Of a stretch of DNA of 64,000 nucleotides, positions 1-7,939 are shown in pieces. Position 1 is the first letter of the stretch. Every line of letters starts with the position of its first letter. The stretch is from assembly GCF_002896875.1 (NCBI RefSeq), contig NZ_CP023278.1, forward strand, positions 372,001-436,000, read 5' to 3'. Origin of the DNA: Nostoc sp. CENA543. GTDB lineage: Bacteria; Cyanobacteriota; Cyanobacteriia; Cyanobacteriales; Nostocaceae. The translations under genes and the position numbers were made by a program. A model generated the notes under the pieces. That model was not told the DNA's origin, did no database searches, and was given only the letters and a program-made list of their open reading frames with translations.

Positions 1-1834
1 GTAACTTCTGCAACTGCTGTGCCATAAATGCCACCACATCATCGGTGAGAGATAGGGCATTGATTTGGGCAATATCACATTCCCAATAACCATGCTGACG
101 GTTAAAAGTAATTTGCCCGTCTTCGTATAATGCTTTGAGAAATTGAGTGATAAAAAAGGGATTACCCTTGGTCTTACGAAAAATTAATTCTGTCAAAGGC
201 AGCGATCGCTCAATTAGACAATGTAATGTATCAGCAACCAACTGATTTGTATCACTTAAGTTTAAAGGTGCGAGGGTAATTGTACTAACGATTTTTCCAG
301 TTTGTTGGAGTTGATCAATAGTCAACATCAAAGGATGTGTAGGGGAAACCTCATTATCACGATAAGCCCCCAATAAAAGCAGATAATTCTTATCCGCCAT
401 TAACAATTTCATCAACTGTAAAGAAGCAGAATCTGCCCACTGCAAATCATCCAAAAACATCACTAACGGATGTTCTTTAGTGGTGAACACTGCAATAAAT
501 TTCTGGAACAATAAATTAAAGCGATTTTGGGCAGCAGTGCCAGAAAGTTCCGTGGCAGGTGGTTGTTGACCAATCAACCTTTCAAGTTCTGGCATGACTT
601 CAATCAACACTTGCCCGTTGTCTCCTACGGCCGCTAAAATCTCACTGCGCCATTTTTGTAGTTGACTATCGGATTCGGAAAGTAACTGTCCAATCAAATC
701 GCGTAAAGCTTGGACAAAGGCTAACAGAGGCAAATTGCGATTGAATTGGTCAAACTTCCCTTTGATGAAATATCCTTGTTGGCGAGTAATGGGTTTGTGA
801 ACTTCATTGACAACGGCAGTTTTTCCAATCCCCGAAAACCCCGCCACTAGCATCATTTCTGTGCTGCCATTGGCGACTCGCTCAAATGCTTGTAGTAATG
901 TTGTGACTTCTGTTTCTCTACCGTAGAGTTTTTCGGGAATTAAAAAGCGATCGCAAATATCCCGTTTACCAATTTTAAAGTCAGTGATTTCGCCTGTTTG
1001 TTGTAATTGTGCAAGACAAATTTCTAAATCAAATTGTAATCCTAAAGCACTTTGATATCTATCTTCGGCATTTTTCGCCATTAATTTCATCACTATATCT
1101 GAAATTACCTGGGGAATTTCTGCATTTGCCATTTCCTTGACTGGTTTGGCAATGTGACAATGTAATAACTCCATTGGGTCATCACAAATAAATGGTAAAT
1201 TCCCGGTGAGTAATTCATAAAATGTCACGCCTAAAGAATAAAAATCACTACGATAATCAATACCGCGATTCATTCTCCCCGTTTGTTCGGGGGAAATATA
1301 GGTGAGTGTGCCTTCTAAGACATTAGGACTTTTGATTTCTGGGGTTTCTTTGGGTAGGAGTGAGGCGATACTAAAGTCGATGAGTTCTATTTGTTGGCTG
1401 TGGGTATGGATGAGAATATTGGCAGGTTTGATGTCTTTATGAATGACACGATTTTGATGTAAGTTGTGCAGAATTTGACTAAGTTGAATGGCGATAGTGA
1501 GAAATTCTTTTAGGGATAATCGGTGGTATTTGATGTATTCGCGCAGGGCAATGGCACCTGTATCTGGCATGACTAAAATGTAGCCATGTCCGTAGGTTTC
1601 TAGGGCTAAGGGTTGGATGATTCCGGGAATTTGCAGATTTTTACTGATGGTGTATTGATTACGAAACTGTAGTAATTCTTGAAAATTGGGATATTCTGAG
1701 GTCAGTAGTTTAATGACTACTGATTGTTGCGATTGTTGGCGGATGGCTCGATACACTCTGGTTCTTGAGCCTGCATATATTTGTGAGATGATTTGATATC
1801 CAGGAATCAACAGTTTTGTAGTCTCATTAGCCAT
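1..1834 (-). CDS. Ser/Thr protein kinase with AAA ATPase domain (partial, runs off the left edge)
   Basis: About 611 N-terminal residues are visible, read leftward from an ATG at 1834; the frame stays open to base 1. Order: a Ser/Thr kinase domain with the ATP lysine in VVIKL, the catalytic loop [13 protein letters not shown] in place of the usual DFG, and [27 protein letters not shown]-like ATPase follows, with Walker [14 protein letters not shown] and a [12 protein letters not shown] Walker B. The arrangement is almost the same as in the 1,893-residue kinase at 37758-43439, so the missing part probably holds a helical repeat region, a GAF domain and a histidine kinase end. These cytoplasmic multisensor kinases are typical of Nostoc/Anabaena. 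The gene lies 96 bases downstream of a GAF sensor gene on the same strand and may be co-transcribed with it. The family call is secure; the signal sensed is unknown. Confidence 0.9.
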   Translation of the reverse strand, partial: MANETTKLLIPGYQIISQIYAGSRTRVYRAIRQQSQQSVVIKLLTSEYPNFQELLQFRNQYTISKNLQIPGIIQPLALETYGHGYILVMPDTGAIALREYIKYHRLSLKEFLTIAIQLSQILHNLHQNRVIHKDIKPANILIHTHSQQIELIDFSIASLLPKETPEIKSPNVLEGTLTYISPEQTGRMNRGIDYRSDFYSLGVTFYELLTGNLPFICDDPMELLHCHIAKPVKEMANAEIPQVISDIVMKLMAKNAEDRYQSALGLQFDLEICLAQLQQTGEITDFKIGKRDICDRFLIPEKLYGRETEVTTLLQAFERVANGSTEMMLVAGFSGIGKTAVVNEVHKPITRQQGYFIKGKFDQFNRNLPLLAFVQALRDLIGQLLSESDSQLQKWRSEILAAVGDNGQVLIEVMPELERLIGQQPPATELSGTAAQNRFNLLFQKFIAVFTTKEHPLVMFLDDLQWADSASLQLMKLLMADKNYLLLLGAYRDNEVSPTHPLMLTIDQLQQTGKIVSTITLAPLNLSDTNQLVADTLHCLIERSLPLTELIFRKTKGNPFFITQFLKALYEDGQITFNRQHGYWECDIAQINALSLTDDVVAFMAQQLQKL

Positions 1835-1930
1835 GTGTACAACCTTATGGTGTGAGTTAGTTCCGGCCTTTCATGACAAAGCCTTGCAGAACGCGTCTAC
1901 ATAAATTTAGTATTCCCAATGTTAAGAATT

Positions 1931-4816
1931 TTATTTACTTACTAGAGGTAAGAGTAAGCGACTAACTACACGATGATCAGGTAACTGATAGAGGTTTAAT
2001 TCTCCTTTTAGTTGCTGCATTAGCTGTTGACAGATGAGTAAATGTAACCCTGGAAGTTGGTCGAGATGACTGTAAGTTAGCAAATCTTTACGAGTTTTCT
2101 GTTCTAGTTCCGTTAATAATTCTGGTGCAATTACGCCGTTGTCTGTAATCGATACCTCGACAAATTGTTCATCTAAGCGACGACACCAGATATCAATTCT
2201 GCTGCCATGAGGGGAACGTTCACAAGCAGCAAGCAAGACTTCATGGAGGATTAATTCAAATTTCATCAAATCGCCAGTAATCACCATTGGGGCAGAATGG
2301 GTGGCGGTGACTGTATTCTTGACTAAGGGAGAACTATGATGAGATTCTGAGTCAGAATTATTTGCCCCCAAACCATGAATCCCAATCCACATTTTTTGGC
2401 TTTGGAGTAAATTGTCTATGCGTTCGAGCGATCGCTTTAATAAACTGGCAATAGGCATAGTCTCCCCACCCATAGACAATTGCCACTGTTCTTGTTTCAA
2501 TAATCCGGTAATTGCTGTATTGGCGTGATCTAACTGTCGTAACAATAATTTGTAGCGTGTCTGTGTCAATTCATTATTGGGAATCCCCACATCATGAATT
2601 TGACCAAGTAGTTGTGCTGTAGTTCTGTGGACTTCTTCTAACCGCCGATGTTTATACCAATTGAGTTGTCGTAATTCTTCAATTTTCGCTTCCTGAATAG
2701 TGCTAATTTGCTGTTGACGACGCAACCAAGCCAATTGCTCAATCAGTGTTTCTATGGCGTTGAGAGTTTGTTGTGGCCAGTAGCGTTCTGCATGGTCTGC
2801 TAGAACAATTACGGATGTAGGTTGATGATGAGCCGCCGTCCGTAAAGCGATGATTAATACTTTACTCGTAGCCGGACAGTTTAACCATTTTTTGGTTTCC
2901 GGTGGTAAATCTTCAACTTTCAAGTTTAGATAACCATCTTTAGACAATGCCCACTGAATTAACGCTTCATACTGCACAAATACTTGGGAATCTGCACGAA
3001 TACTAAAATGACTATCAGCACAAACTCCAGGGATAATCTCTGCTGTTTCTTGTTCCTCAGACCAAGTCAACATTAATGATAAAGGACAACCAAGAATCGC
3101 CGCAATTTGCTTGAGTGTGGTAATTTCTAGATAATTTTCTTCAGTCTCAGCATTGTCGCTATGGGCTTCTTCTAAAATACAGAGTGATTGTTGAATACTC
3201 TGCAAAATCTTTTGTTGTTGTTCATTACTGGTAAGTAGTCGCCACTGACGTAAAACTACACCAATTTGCTGACTGACAATCCACAACAATTCTTTTTCGG
3301 CGTTACTCCAGGTACGATGTTGAGTATGGGTAATCAGGAGAATGGCTTCTGGCCGATGACCTTGAGTACAGTTACAAACTAAGAGCGATCGCACACCGTT
3401 GTCAATTAACGGCGGTCGCCAATTAAAAAAGCGTAAATCTTCGTCTAAATTCTCCACCTCTACAGTAGTTTGCGCCGACTTGAGCATTTGTCTATCGGTT
3501 TCGGTTAATAAACTAAAAGCGAAGGTTAAAGGACGGCGATTGTGAGGTTGGGTTTGATAAATTACCTGATAGTTATTGCGATCAGCGTCATATTGTAAAA
3601 CTAAAAAACGGGTGGCATTGAGCCGATTTAAAACTTTAGCCGCACAAACTCTTAAAGTTTCTTTGAGGTCTTGGTGAGTATAGATAGCTTGAGCTACTTG
3701 ACTTGTCAGGTGCGAATCTTCTTGAATTTTTTCAACGGTAGTTTCCATTTTTTCCGTTGGAGTGACCAAAGAAATGAAACCCGCCGCACCTTGAACAAAA
3801 TTTTTGTCTGCTTCTGACCACATCCGGGGTTGAACATCTTCTACAGCCAAAAAACCCAAGAGGTCTTTTTGCCAGATAATAGGAGCTGCTAACAGCGATC
3901 GCACCCGCCAGCGTTGCAACAACTTGGCTGTAAAATGGCTACTGAGAGAACTACGCGCATCACCAATCCAGACAATTTGATTGGTTGACAAAGCATAGTA
4001 AAAATCACTCAATTCTTGTACAGTCATCCCCACAGCCTGCTGTTGCTGCTGTGCATCTCGACTCATTTTCACCAATTGATTACTAATGCGACACCAAAAA
4101 TAGCGTCCCGGCCGATCAAACCAATAGATGTTGGTGCGACTTGGAGACACGAATTCATGAGTTGCTTCTACTGCGGCTTTGAGTCTTTCTTCTAAGTTAT
4201 TGAGGTTATGTAAATTATCGAGTAATTCTAATAAAGGCTGATCAGGACGTTTAGTTTGCTTTTGCTGCAACCGAATTTCATTTTGATGCAGAATAGAACC
4301 CAATTCCCCCAAGACAATCGTCACACTGGTTTTCGCCTCTTCTGGAATTAAATAACCCCAGCGTTCAGAAGCTATTAACAGCAATCCTAAACAAGTTTCC
4401 TTGTAGCGGATGGGAAAAATGATTGTCCCTCGGACATTGTGTCTTGTACCGAATTCCTGCCACTCACTCAGTCTAGTTTCCGTGCGAATATCCGGTACAC
4501 CCAAGGGACGCTGTTGAATCACCACTTGTTCTAACAAATCACCAGGACGGATGATCAAGCGTTTGCGTAAAAAATTATCATCACCGCTAGGAGTGATACC
4601 GCCTTGGCCTGATAAAGAGTGCTTGAGGCGATCGTAAGTAGCAATCCACACTAAATTGTAATTAAACTGTTTTTGAATATAAGAAGTAGTAATTTTAATC
4701 AGAACCTCGACATCATCTTCTTCCCTCAGACTTTGCAAGACACGTCCCAAGGCAACAATTTGTTGTTCGGCAGCTATCGGTGGTTGTGGCAGCCCCATCT
4801 GATTCTTAGTCAACAT
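1931..4816 (-). CDS. Multi-GAF sensor protein with degenerate histidine-kinase ATPase end
   Basis: 961 residues from ATG at 4816. Three to four GAF-like regions occupy about residues 20-700; phrases such as GTIIFPIRYKETCLGLLLIASERWG, split over the first GAF, and LLAAPIIWQKDLLGFLAVE in the second are typical of GAF cores. The C-terminal 110 residues resemble a HATPase_c domain (SITDNGV as G1 box, LPGLHLLICQQLM as G2-like), but the N box is poor (HEVLLAACERS, no clear catalytic Asn) and no HisKA histidine motif such as AHEINNP precedes it. I infer a sensor that may bind rather than hydrolyse ATP, or act without autophosphorylation. It is followed on the same strand by the Ser/Thr kinase gene at 1834, a possible partner. 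No membrane segment is seen, so a cytoplasmic place is likely. Confidence 0.8.
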   Translation of the reverse strand: MLTKNQMGLPQPPIAAEQQIVALGRVLQSLREEDDVEVLIKITTSYIQKQFNYNLVWIATYDRLKHSLSGQGGITPSGDDNFLRKRLIIRPGDLLEQVVIQQRPLGVPDIRTETRLSEWQEFGTRHNVRGTIIFPIRYKETCLGLLLIASERWGYLIPEEAKTSVTIVLGELGSILHQNEIRLQQKQTKRPDQPLLELLDNLHNLNNLEERLKAAVEATHEFVSPSRTNIYWFDRPGRYFWCRISNQLVKMSRDAQQQQQAVGMTVQELSDFYYALSTNQIVWIGDARSSLSSHFTAKLLQRWRVRSLLAAPIIWQKDLLGFLAVEDVQPRMWSEADKNFVQGAAGFISLVTPTEKMETTVEKIQEDSHLTSQVAQAIYTHQDLKETLRVCAAKVLNRLNATRFLVLQYDADRNNYQVIYQTQPHNRRPLTFAFSLLTETDRQMLKSAQTTVEVENLDEDLRFFNWRPPLIDNGVRSLLVCNCTQGHRPEAILLITHTQHRTWSNAEKELLWIVSQQIGVVLRQWRLLTSNEQQQKILQSIQQSLCILEEAHSDNAETEENYLEITTLKQIAAILGCPLSLMLTWSEEQETAEIIPGVCADSHFSIRADSQVFVQYEALIQWALSKDGYLNLKVEDLPPETKKWLNCPATSKVLIIALRTAAHHQPTSVIVLADHAERYWPQQTLNAIETLIEQLAWLRRQQQISTIQEAKIEELRQLNWYKHRRLEEVHRTTAQLLGQIHDVGIPNNELTQTRYKLLLRQLDHANTAITGLLKQEQWQLSMGGETMPIASLLKRSLERIDNLLQSQKMWIGIHGLGANNSDSESHHSSPLVKNTVTATHSAPMVITGDLMKFELILHEVLLAACERSPHGSRIDIWCRRLDEQFVEVSITDNGVIAPELLTELEQKTRKDLLTYSHLDQLPGLHLLICQQLMQQLKGELNLYQLPDHRVVSRLLLPLVSK

Positions 4817-4904
4817 AACTTGTAATATATAAGATGCCCATAAAATAGCCCTGACTAATATTGTTACGATTGTTTACCGAGAAATTCAGGATAAAAATTG
4901 GGGA

Positions 4905-4964
4905 TTGGGGACTGGGAGAAGAAGGCAGGGGCAGGGGGCAGGGGGCAGGGAGCAGGGGGAGACA
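4905..4964. repeat. G-rich degenerate tandem repeat (GGGGGCA units)
   Basis: A low-complexity tract of GGCAGGG/GGGGGCA heptamer-like units lies between the divergent sensor gene and pyrD, followed by short copies of a TTGACTA heptamer that reach the pyrD start. Similar G-rich tracts recur at 16023-16075 and 45501-45540, as expected of the short tandem repeats common in heterocystous cyanobacteria. Confidence 0.7.
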
Positions 4965-5003
4965 AGGTAGACAAGGTAGAAAAATTGACTATTGACTATT
5001 GAA

Positions 5004-6155
5004 ATGGATATCTATCAAATCGCTGTTCGTCCGGTTTTATTCAACCTATTAAAAGCAGATCCAGAGTGGTCACATCACCAAGCAATCAGCATTCTTCGTT
5101 GGCTATCTCATCAGCCTGACAATAGTTGGATGCACAGCCTGCTAGCGAAATCTTTATGTTTACAAAATCCCCGCCTGGAACAGAATCTATTTGGTTTACG
5201 TTTTCCTAACCCGGTAGGTTTGGCTGCTGGTTTTGATAAAGATGCTGTAACGTCGGGTATTTTGTCAAGTCTGGGTTTCGGTTTTGCTGAACTGGGAACT
5301 GTGACATTTGTAGCACAACCGGGAAATCCTCGCCCTCGTTTATTTCGCTTGCTTCCTGATCAAGCTGTTCTCAATCGTATGGGGTTTAATAATAGTGGTG
5401 CAGCAGCAATGGCAGCACGACTAACTCAAGACCAACAAGAATTTACGCCATCCATACCCATAGGTATTAATTTGGGTAAATCAAAGGTGACACCTCTAGA
5501 GTCAGCCGCCGATGACTATTTAGGTAGTTTTAGGCTACTCAAAGATTTGGGAGATTATTTTGTTGTCAATGTTTCTTCACCCAACACTCCAGGGTTGCGA
5601 TCGCTCCAAGATGCCTCTATGCTTAGTTCTATCTTGGATGTACTACAAAAAGAAAACAATTCACATAAACCAATATTTGTCAAGATAGCACCTGATTTAG
5701 AATGGGAAGCGATCGCCGACATTATTACCTTGGCGAAAACCTACCAATTAGCGGGGATGATTGCCACTAATACAACTATTAGTCGTGAGAGACTAAAAAC
5801 TCAGGTGATTGACATAACGGGTAAATCACCTGAGCAAGAAGCCGGAGGGATTAGTGGCGCGCCATTACGCGATCGCTCCACAGAAGTCATCAGATTTATT
5901 TGGCAGCAAACCCAAGGGCAGATTCCAATTATCGGGGTAGGTGGCATATTCTCCCCTGACGATGCTTGGGCAAAAATCACTGCGGGTGCTAGCCTCATTC
6001 AAGTGTATACAGGCTGGATTTACGAAGGCCCAATGATGGTACGCCGCATTTTAGAAGGTTTGCTCACCAAATTAGAACAACATGGACTCAATTCGATCTC
6101 GGAAGCAGTGGGTTTAGACTTTCGGAGTCGACAGTCAACAGTCAACAGTCAATAG
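5004..6155 (+). CDS. pyrD: Dihydroorotate dehydrogenase (quinone), class 2
   Basis: 383 residues. It oxidises dihydroorotate to orotate in pyrimidine synthesis with FMN, passing electrons to quinone at the membrane. Visible family signatures: [13 protein letters not shown] near residue 70, [30 protein letters not shown] carrying the class-2 catalytic serine, GMIATNTT, and the FMN-phosphate region PIIGVGGIF followed by [10 protein letters not shown]. The N-terminal helix of the membrane-bound class 2 enzyme is present. An in-frame TTG lies 12 bases upstream inside a TTGACTA repeat; the ATG at 5004 gives the natural start. The last residues (SRQSTVNSQ) are encoded by a GTCAACA tandem repeat that runs through the stop codon, so the C-terminus seems to have been extended or replaced by repeat DNA. 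It stands alone, divergent from the sensor gene. Confidence 0.95.
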   Translation: MDIYQIAVRPVLFNLLKADPEWSHHQAISILRWLSHQPDNSWMHSLLAKSLCLQNPRLEQNLFGLRFPNPVGLAAGFDKDAVTSGILSSLGFGFAELGTVTFVAQPGNPRPRLFRLLPDQAVLNRMGFNNSGAAAMAARLTQDQQEFTPSIPIGINLGKSKVTPLESAADDYLGSFRLLKDLGDYFVVNVSSPNTPGLRSLQDASMLSSILDVLQKENNSHKPIFVKIAPDLEWEAIADIITLAKTYQLAGMIATNTTISRERLKTQVIDITGKSPEQEAGGISGAPLRDRSTEVIRFIWQQTQGQIPIIGVGGIFSPDDAWAKITAGASLIQVYTGWIYEGPMMVRRILEGLLTKLEQHGLNSISEAVGLDFRSRQSTVNSQ

Positions 6156-6164
6156 TCAACTGTC
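6129..6164. repeat. GTCAACA heptamer repeat overlapping the pyrD 3' end
   Basis: Four imperfect copies of CAGTCAA/TAGTCAA units span the last codons and stop of pyrD. This is a short tandem heptamer repeat like those at 19898-19926 and 23778-23833. Confidence 0.75.
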
Positions 6165-6168
6165 CGCA

Positions 6169-6208
6169 CTTAGCACGGGCTAAACGCCCCGCTTCCGCTA
6201 ACAGCACT
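6169..6208 (-). repeat. Dispersed GCTGTTAGCGG hairpin repeat, one unit
   Basis: On the minus strand this reads GTGCTGTTAGCGGAAGCGG and continues GGCGTTTAGCCCG, one unit of a repeat found again at 7826-7900, 21252-21313 and 50027-50171. Each unit pairs with itself through short GC-rich arms (GGGCG/CGCCC type and TTAGC/GCTAA). Confidence 0.75.
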
Positions 6209-6210
6209 CC

Positions 6211-6954
6211 CTAACTCTCCTCCAGTGGAAAGAACTCCTTAGTTTTTTCTGAAAAAGTCCAAGCAATTCCATCAGGATCGCGGCTGCGAGTCCATTCAGG
6301 AAAGTCAGGATCATTCCGACGTTTATAAACAGTGCTGGAATAAACATTGAGCCTTTTAGCCAGTTCTGACTGAATTAAAGAGCCAAATAATAGCTGTTTT
6401 GCTAAATTTTGTCTCGCTTCTTCAGTTGCTACTGGTGGCGGTAATTCAGCTTCTGGTTCTGTCTGTGGCTCTGGTTCTGCTGCAACAGGTTCTGGTGGTG
6501 GCGGTGCTAAAAGCGATCGCGCCTCTTTGGTGACAGTTGGTGCAGTTAGTTGCTTAACAGGCTCACTACTGTCAAGAATGTTACCTAAAATACTACCTGT
6601 AATGAAGTAATAAACTTCACCACTCTCTCCAGCTGGTAGTATGCTTGCGCCGAATTCAGAAGCTTTACTATCTAGATAGCGTTTTGCTTGTGTACCGGGA
6701 AAATTTCCCCGAATTGCCAAATCTACAGGTGTAATTTTGCCTTGATTTTCTCTAACTAACTGACTAAAAATCGGGTTAACTCGCTGACACCACTGTTGCC
6801 ATTGGTATTGTTGCCAAACATTTAACCCAATCAGCAAAACCAGAAAAGCCAGCAAAAATTTCCAGGTAGTAACCAGGACAATAATCACAAACGATATTGG
6901 CAAAAGGAGAACGAGAAAGCCTTTCCCGCTACCTTCTATGGTTTTTTCACTCAT
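6211..6954 (-). CDS. Membrane-anchored hypothetical protein with C-terminal HTH-like segment
   Basis: 247 residues from the ATG at 6954 (a TTG at 6969 would add five). Residues about 15-50 form one or two hydrophobic segments (FLVLLLPISFVIIVLV, FLLAFLVLLIGLNVW). A Pro/Glu-rich linker follows near residues 145-180 (PPPPEPVAAEPEPQTEPEAE). The C-terminal 65 residues look like a helix-turn-helix or small DNA-binding module (LIQSELAKRLNVYSSTVYKRR) ending in WTRSRDPDGIAWTF. I do not recognise a named family. A cluster of TTTGGCAAA-like motifs covers its upstream DNA, one copy spanning the start region, which would suit autoregulation by a membrane-tethered regulator. The function is unknown and this regulatory idea is inference. 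Confidence 0.6.
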   Translation of the reverse strand: MSEKTIEGSGKGFLVLLLPISFVIIVLVTTWKFLLAFLVLLIGLNVWQQYQWQQWCQRVNPIFSQLVRENQGKITPVDLAIRGNFPGTQAKRYLDSKASEFGASILPAGESGEVYYFITGSILGNILDSSEPVKQLTAPTVTKEARSLLAPPPPEPVAAEPEPQTEPEAELPPPVATEEARQNLAKQLLFGSLIQSELAKRLNVYSSTVYKRRNDPDFPEWTRSRDPDGIAWTFSEKTKEFFPLEES

Positions 6955-6956
6955 GC

Positions 6957-7116
6957 CGATTTTTGCCAAGCGATTTTTTTGGGAAATAATATATTATATT
7001 GGCAAAAATCGAGACACATAATTGTATAGTTTGGCAAAGTTAGGGAAAAACAGGCAAAAATATCATTAACTTAAATTTGCCAAACCTCCAAACCCTTATA
7101 AATAAGGCAAAAACCA
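6957..7116. promoter_or_regulatory. Array of TTTGGCAAA-like motifs, possible operators
   Basis: Near-palindromic 9-mers occur at 6962-6970 (TTTGCCAAG), 6998-7006 (ATTGGCAAA), 7030-7038 (TTTGGCAAA) and 7076-7084 (TTTGCCAAA), with GGCAAAAA half-sites near 7053 and 7106. The first two lie within a perfect 13-base inverted repeat, CGATTTTTGCCAA at 6957-6969 and TTGGCAAAAATCG at 6999-7011, centres 42 bases apart. The motifs sit just upstream of, and over, the start of the gene at 6954. The repetition is seen directly; a binding role is inference. Confidence 0.45.
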
Positions 7117-7173
7117 GGGAAAACTTTTTGCAAATTATTTAGTGGTCTGAAAAAGCAGCTTTACTGGGTGAAT

Positions 7174-7211
7174 AAGTTCGTAGTAAGGACTAAAGTCCTT
7201 ACTACGAACTT
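7174..7211. repeat. Perfect 18-bp inverted repeat (palindromic element)
   Basis: AAGTTCGTAGTAAGGACT at 7174-7191 is exactly complementary to 7194-7211, with AA between. A related phrase (GTAGTAAGGGCTTCAGCTCT) occurs near 54862, so this is probably a dispersed palindromic repeat rather than a gene-specific terminator, although it could form a strong hairpin on either strand. Confidence 0.75.
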
Positions 7212-7330
7212 GCCAAGAAAATCAGCAAAAAATTTATCTTGACTCTTGACACTACAAAATACATATACTACATTAATACTACAAGCTGACGTTCCCAAAG
7301 GAGTTAAGCAAGACTTTGAACCAACTTATG

Positions 7331-7469
7331 TAGTGGATAGTTCAAATACTAGAACGCCCACCTTGCCTGAAAAGGCTGACCTATCGAGGGTTATCGAAAC
7401 AACTAATAACTTATTTCCCATACCCTTGATTAAACTCCTGGAAGTGCAGGTGTAAATCCTGTTCCACTA
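7331..7469 (+). ncRNA. tRNA-like RNA with inserted Y-RNA-like module, copy 1 (diverged)
   Basis: Acceptor arms TAGTGGA (7331-7337) and TCCACTA (7463-7469) pair over 7 bp. TA and a 4-bp D stem GTTC/GAAC follow; the T arm is GCAGG-TGTAAAT-CCTGT. In place of an anticodon arm is a long insertion containing the shared core TTGCC-TGAAAA-GGCTGACC and then GGGTTATCG (7363-7396). This is the most diverged of four copies: the D loop lacks the GG pair, the T loop starts TGT instead of TTC, and no clear anticodon-type stem is seen. A 69-codon open frame at 7246-7455 crosses it but has no other support. It may be a decayed or specialised copy. The Y-like reading rests on the core motif and on the TROVE gene downstream. 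Confidence 0.6.
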
Positions 7470-7501
7470 CATCAATCTAAAATTAATAAAAAATTTTTAT
7501 C

Positions 7502-7623
7502 TGGTGGGTAGCTCAATTTGGTAGAGCAATGAAAATCCTTAGTTCAGCAATTTGCCTGCAAAGGCCGACGAATCAAAGGTTATCGTTAATTCATGAGTTG
7601 TAGGTTCAAATCCTATCCCACCA
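7502..7623 (+). ncRNA. tRNA-like RNA with inserted Y-RNA-like module, copy 2
   Basis: All tRNA landmarks are present: acceptor TGGTGGG/CCCACCA (7502-7508 with 7617-7623), TA at positions 8-9, D stem GCTC/GAGC with a GG-containing loop, T arm GTAGG-TTCAAAT-CCTAT. The anticodon stem is ATGAA/TTCAT, but it encloses about 56 bases instead of a 7-base loop, so no anticodon is available. The insertion holds TTTGCC-TGCAAA-GGCCGACG followed by AAAGGTTATCG (7552-7585). GGYYGA and GGTTATC resemble the Ro-binding strand of Y RNAs, and TTGCC its partner strand. No CCA is encoded after base 73. Transcription on the plus strand toward the TROVE gene is inferred from orientation. Confidence 0.75.
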
Positions 7624-7657
7624 GACAAGCAACTATTTTAAAGTTTGAGTTTTCATG

Positions 7658-7789
7658 TAGCGGGTGGCGGAATTGGTAGACGCGCTAGACAAAAAACCTT
7701 GATCACAACTTGTCTGCAAAGGCTGAAGATTTGAGGATTACCGGGATCTTGTGACTAACTGTCTTGCAGGTTCGACTCCTGCCCCGCTA
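7658..7789 (+). ncRNA. tRNA-like RNA with inserted Y-RNA-like module, copy 3 (Leu-type D arm)
   Basis: Acceptor TAGCGGG/CCCGCTA (7658-7664 with 7783-7789), then TG and a D arm GCGGAATTGGTAGACGC, which is the form usual in tRNA-Leu. T arm GCAGG-TTCGACT-CCTGC. An AGACA/TGTCT stem stands where the anticodon stem should be, and an inner TCACAA/TTGTGA stem (7703-7708 with 7749-7754) closes the insertion. The core is CTTGTC-TGCAAA-GGCTGAAG then GAGGATTACCG (7710-7743), differing from the other copies in the last block. CCA follows the acceptor strand directly in the DNA. The insertion removes any anticodon loop. Confidence 0.75.
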
Positions 7790-7825
7790 CCAATATTTAG
7801 TGCTGAGTGCTGAGTTCTGAGTAAT

Positions 7826-7900
7826 GAGTGCTGTTAGCGGAAGCGGGGCGTTCAGCCCGTGCTGTTAGCGATAGCGCGGCGTTTAGCCGATGCTGAGTTG
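7826..7900 (+). repeat. Dispersed GCTGTTAGCGG hairpin repeat, two units
   Basis: Two consecutive units, one with GGAAGCGGGGCGTTCAGCCC and one with GATAGCGCGGCGTTTAGCCG, are flanked by GAGTAATGAGTGCTG and TGCTGAGTTG. The same family occurs at 6169-6208, 21252-21313 and 50027-50171. Confidence 0.8.
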
Positions 7901-7901
7901 A

Positions 7902-7933
7902 AATTTTGAATTTTGAATTTTGAATTTTGAATT
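7902..7933. repeat. TTTTGAA heptamer repeat
   Basis: About four tandem copies of a TTTTGAA/GAATTTT heptamer lie just before the fourth tRNA-like element. Confidence 0.7.
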
Positions 7934-7939
7934 GTTATG

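Noticed and set aside
7246-7455. 69-codon open reading frame (MTLQNTYTTLILQADVPKGV...)
   Set aside because: It runs through the first tRNA-like element and its codons are explained by acceptor, D-arm and core sequences shared with the other copies.
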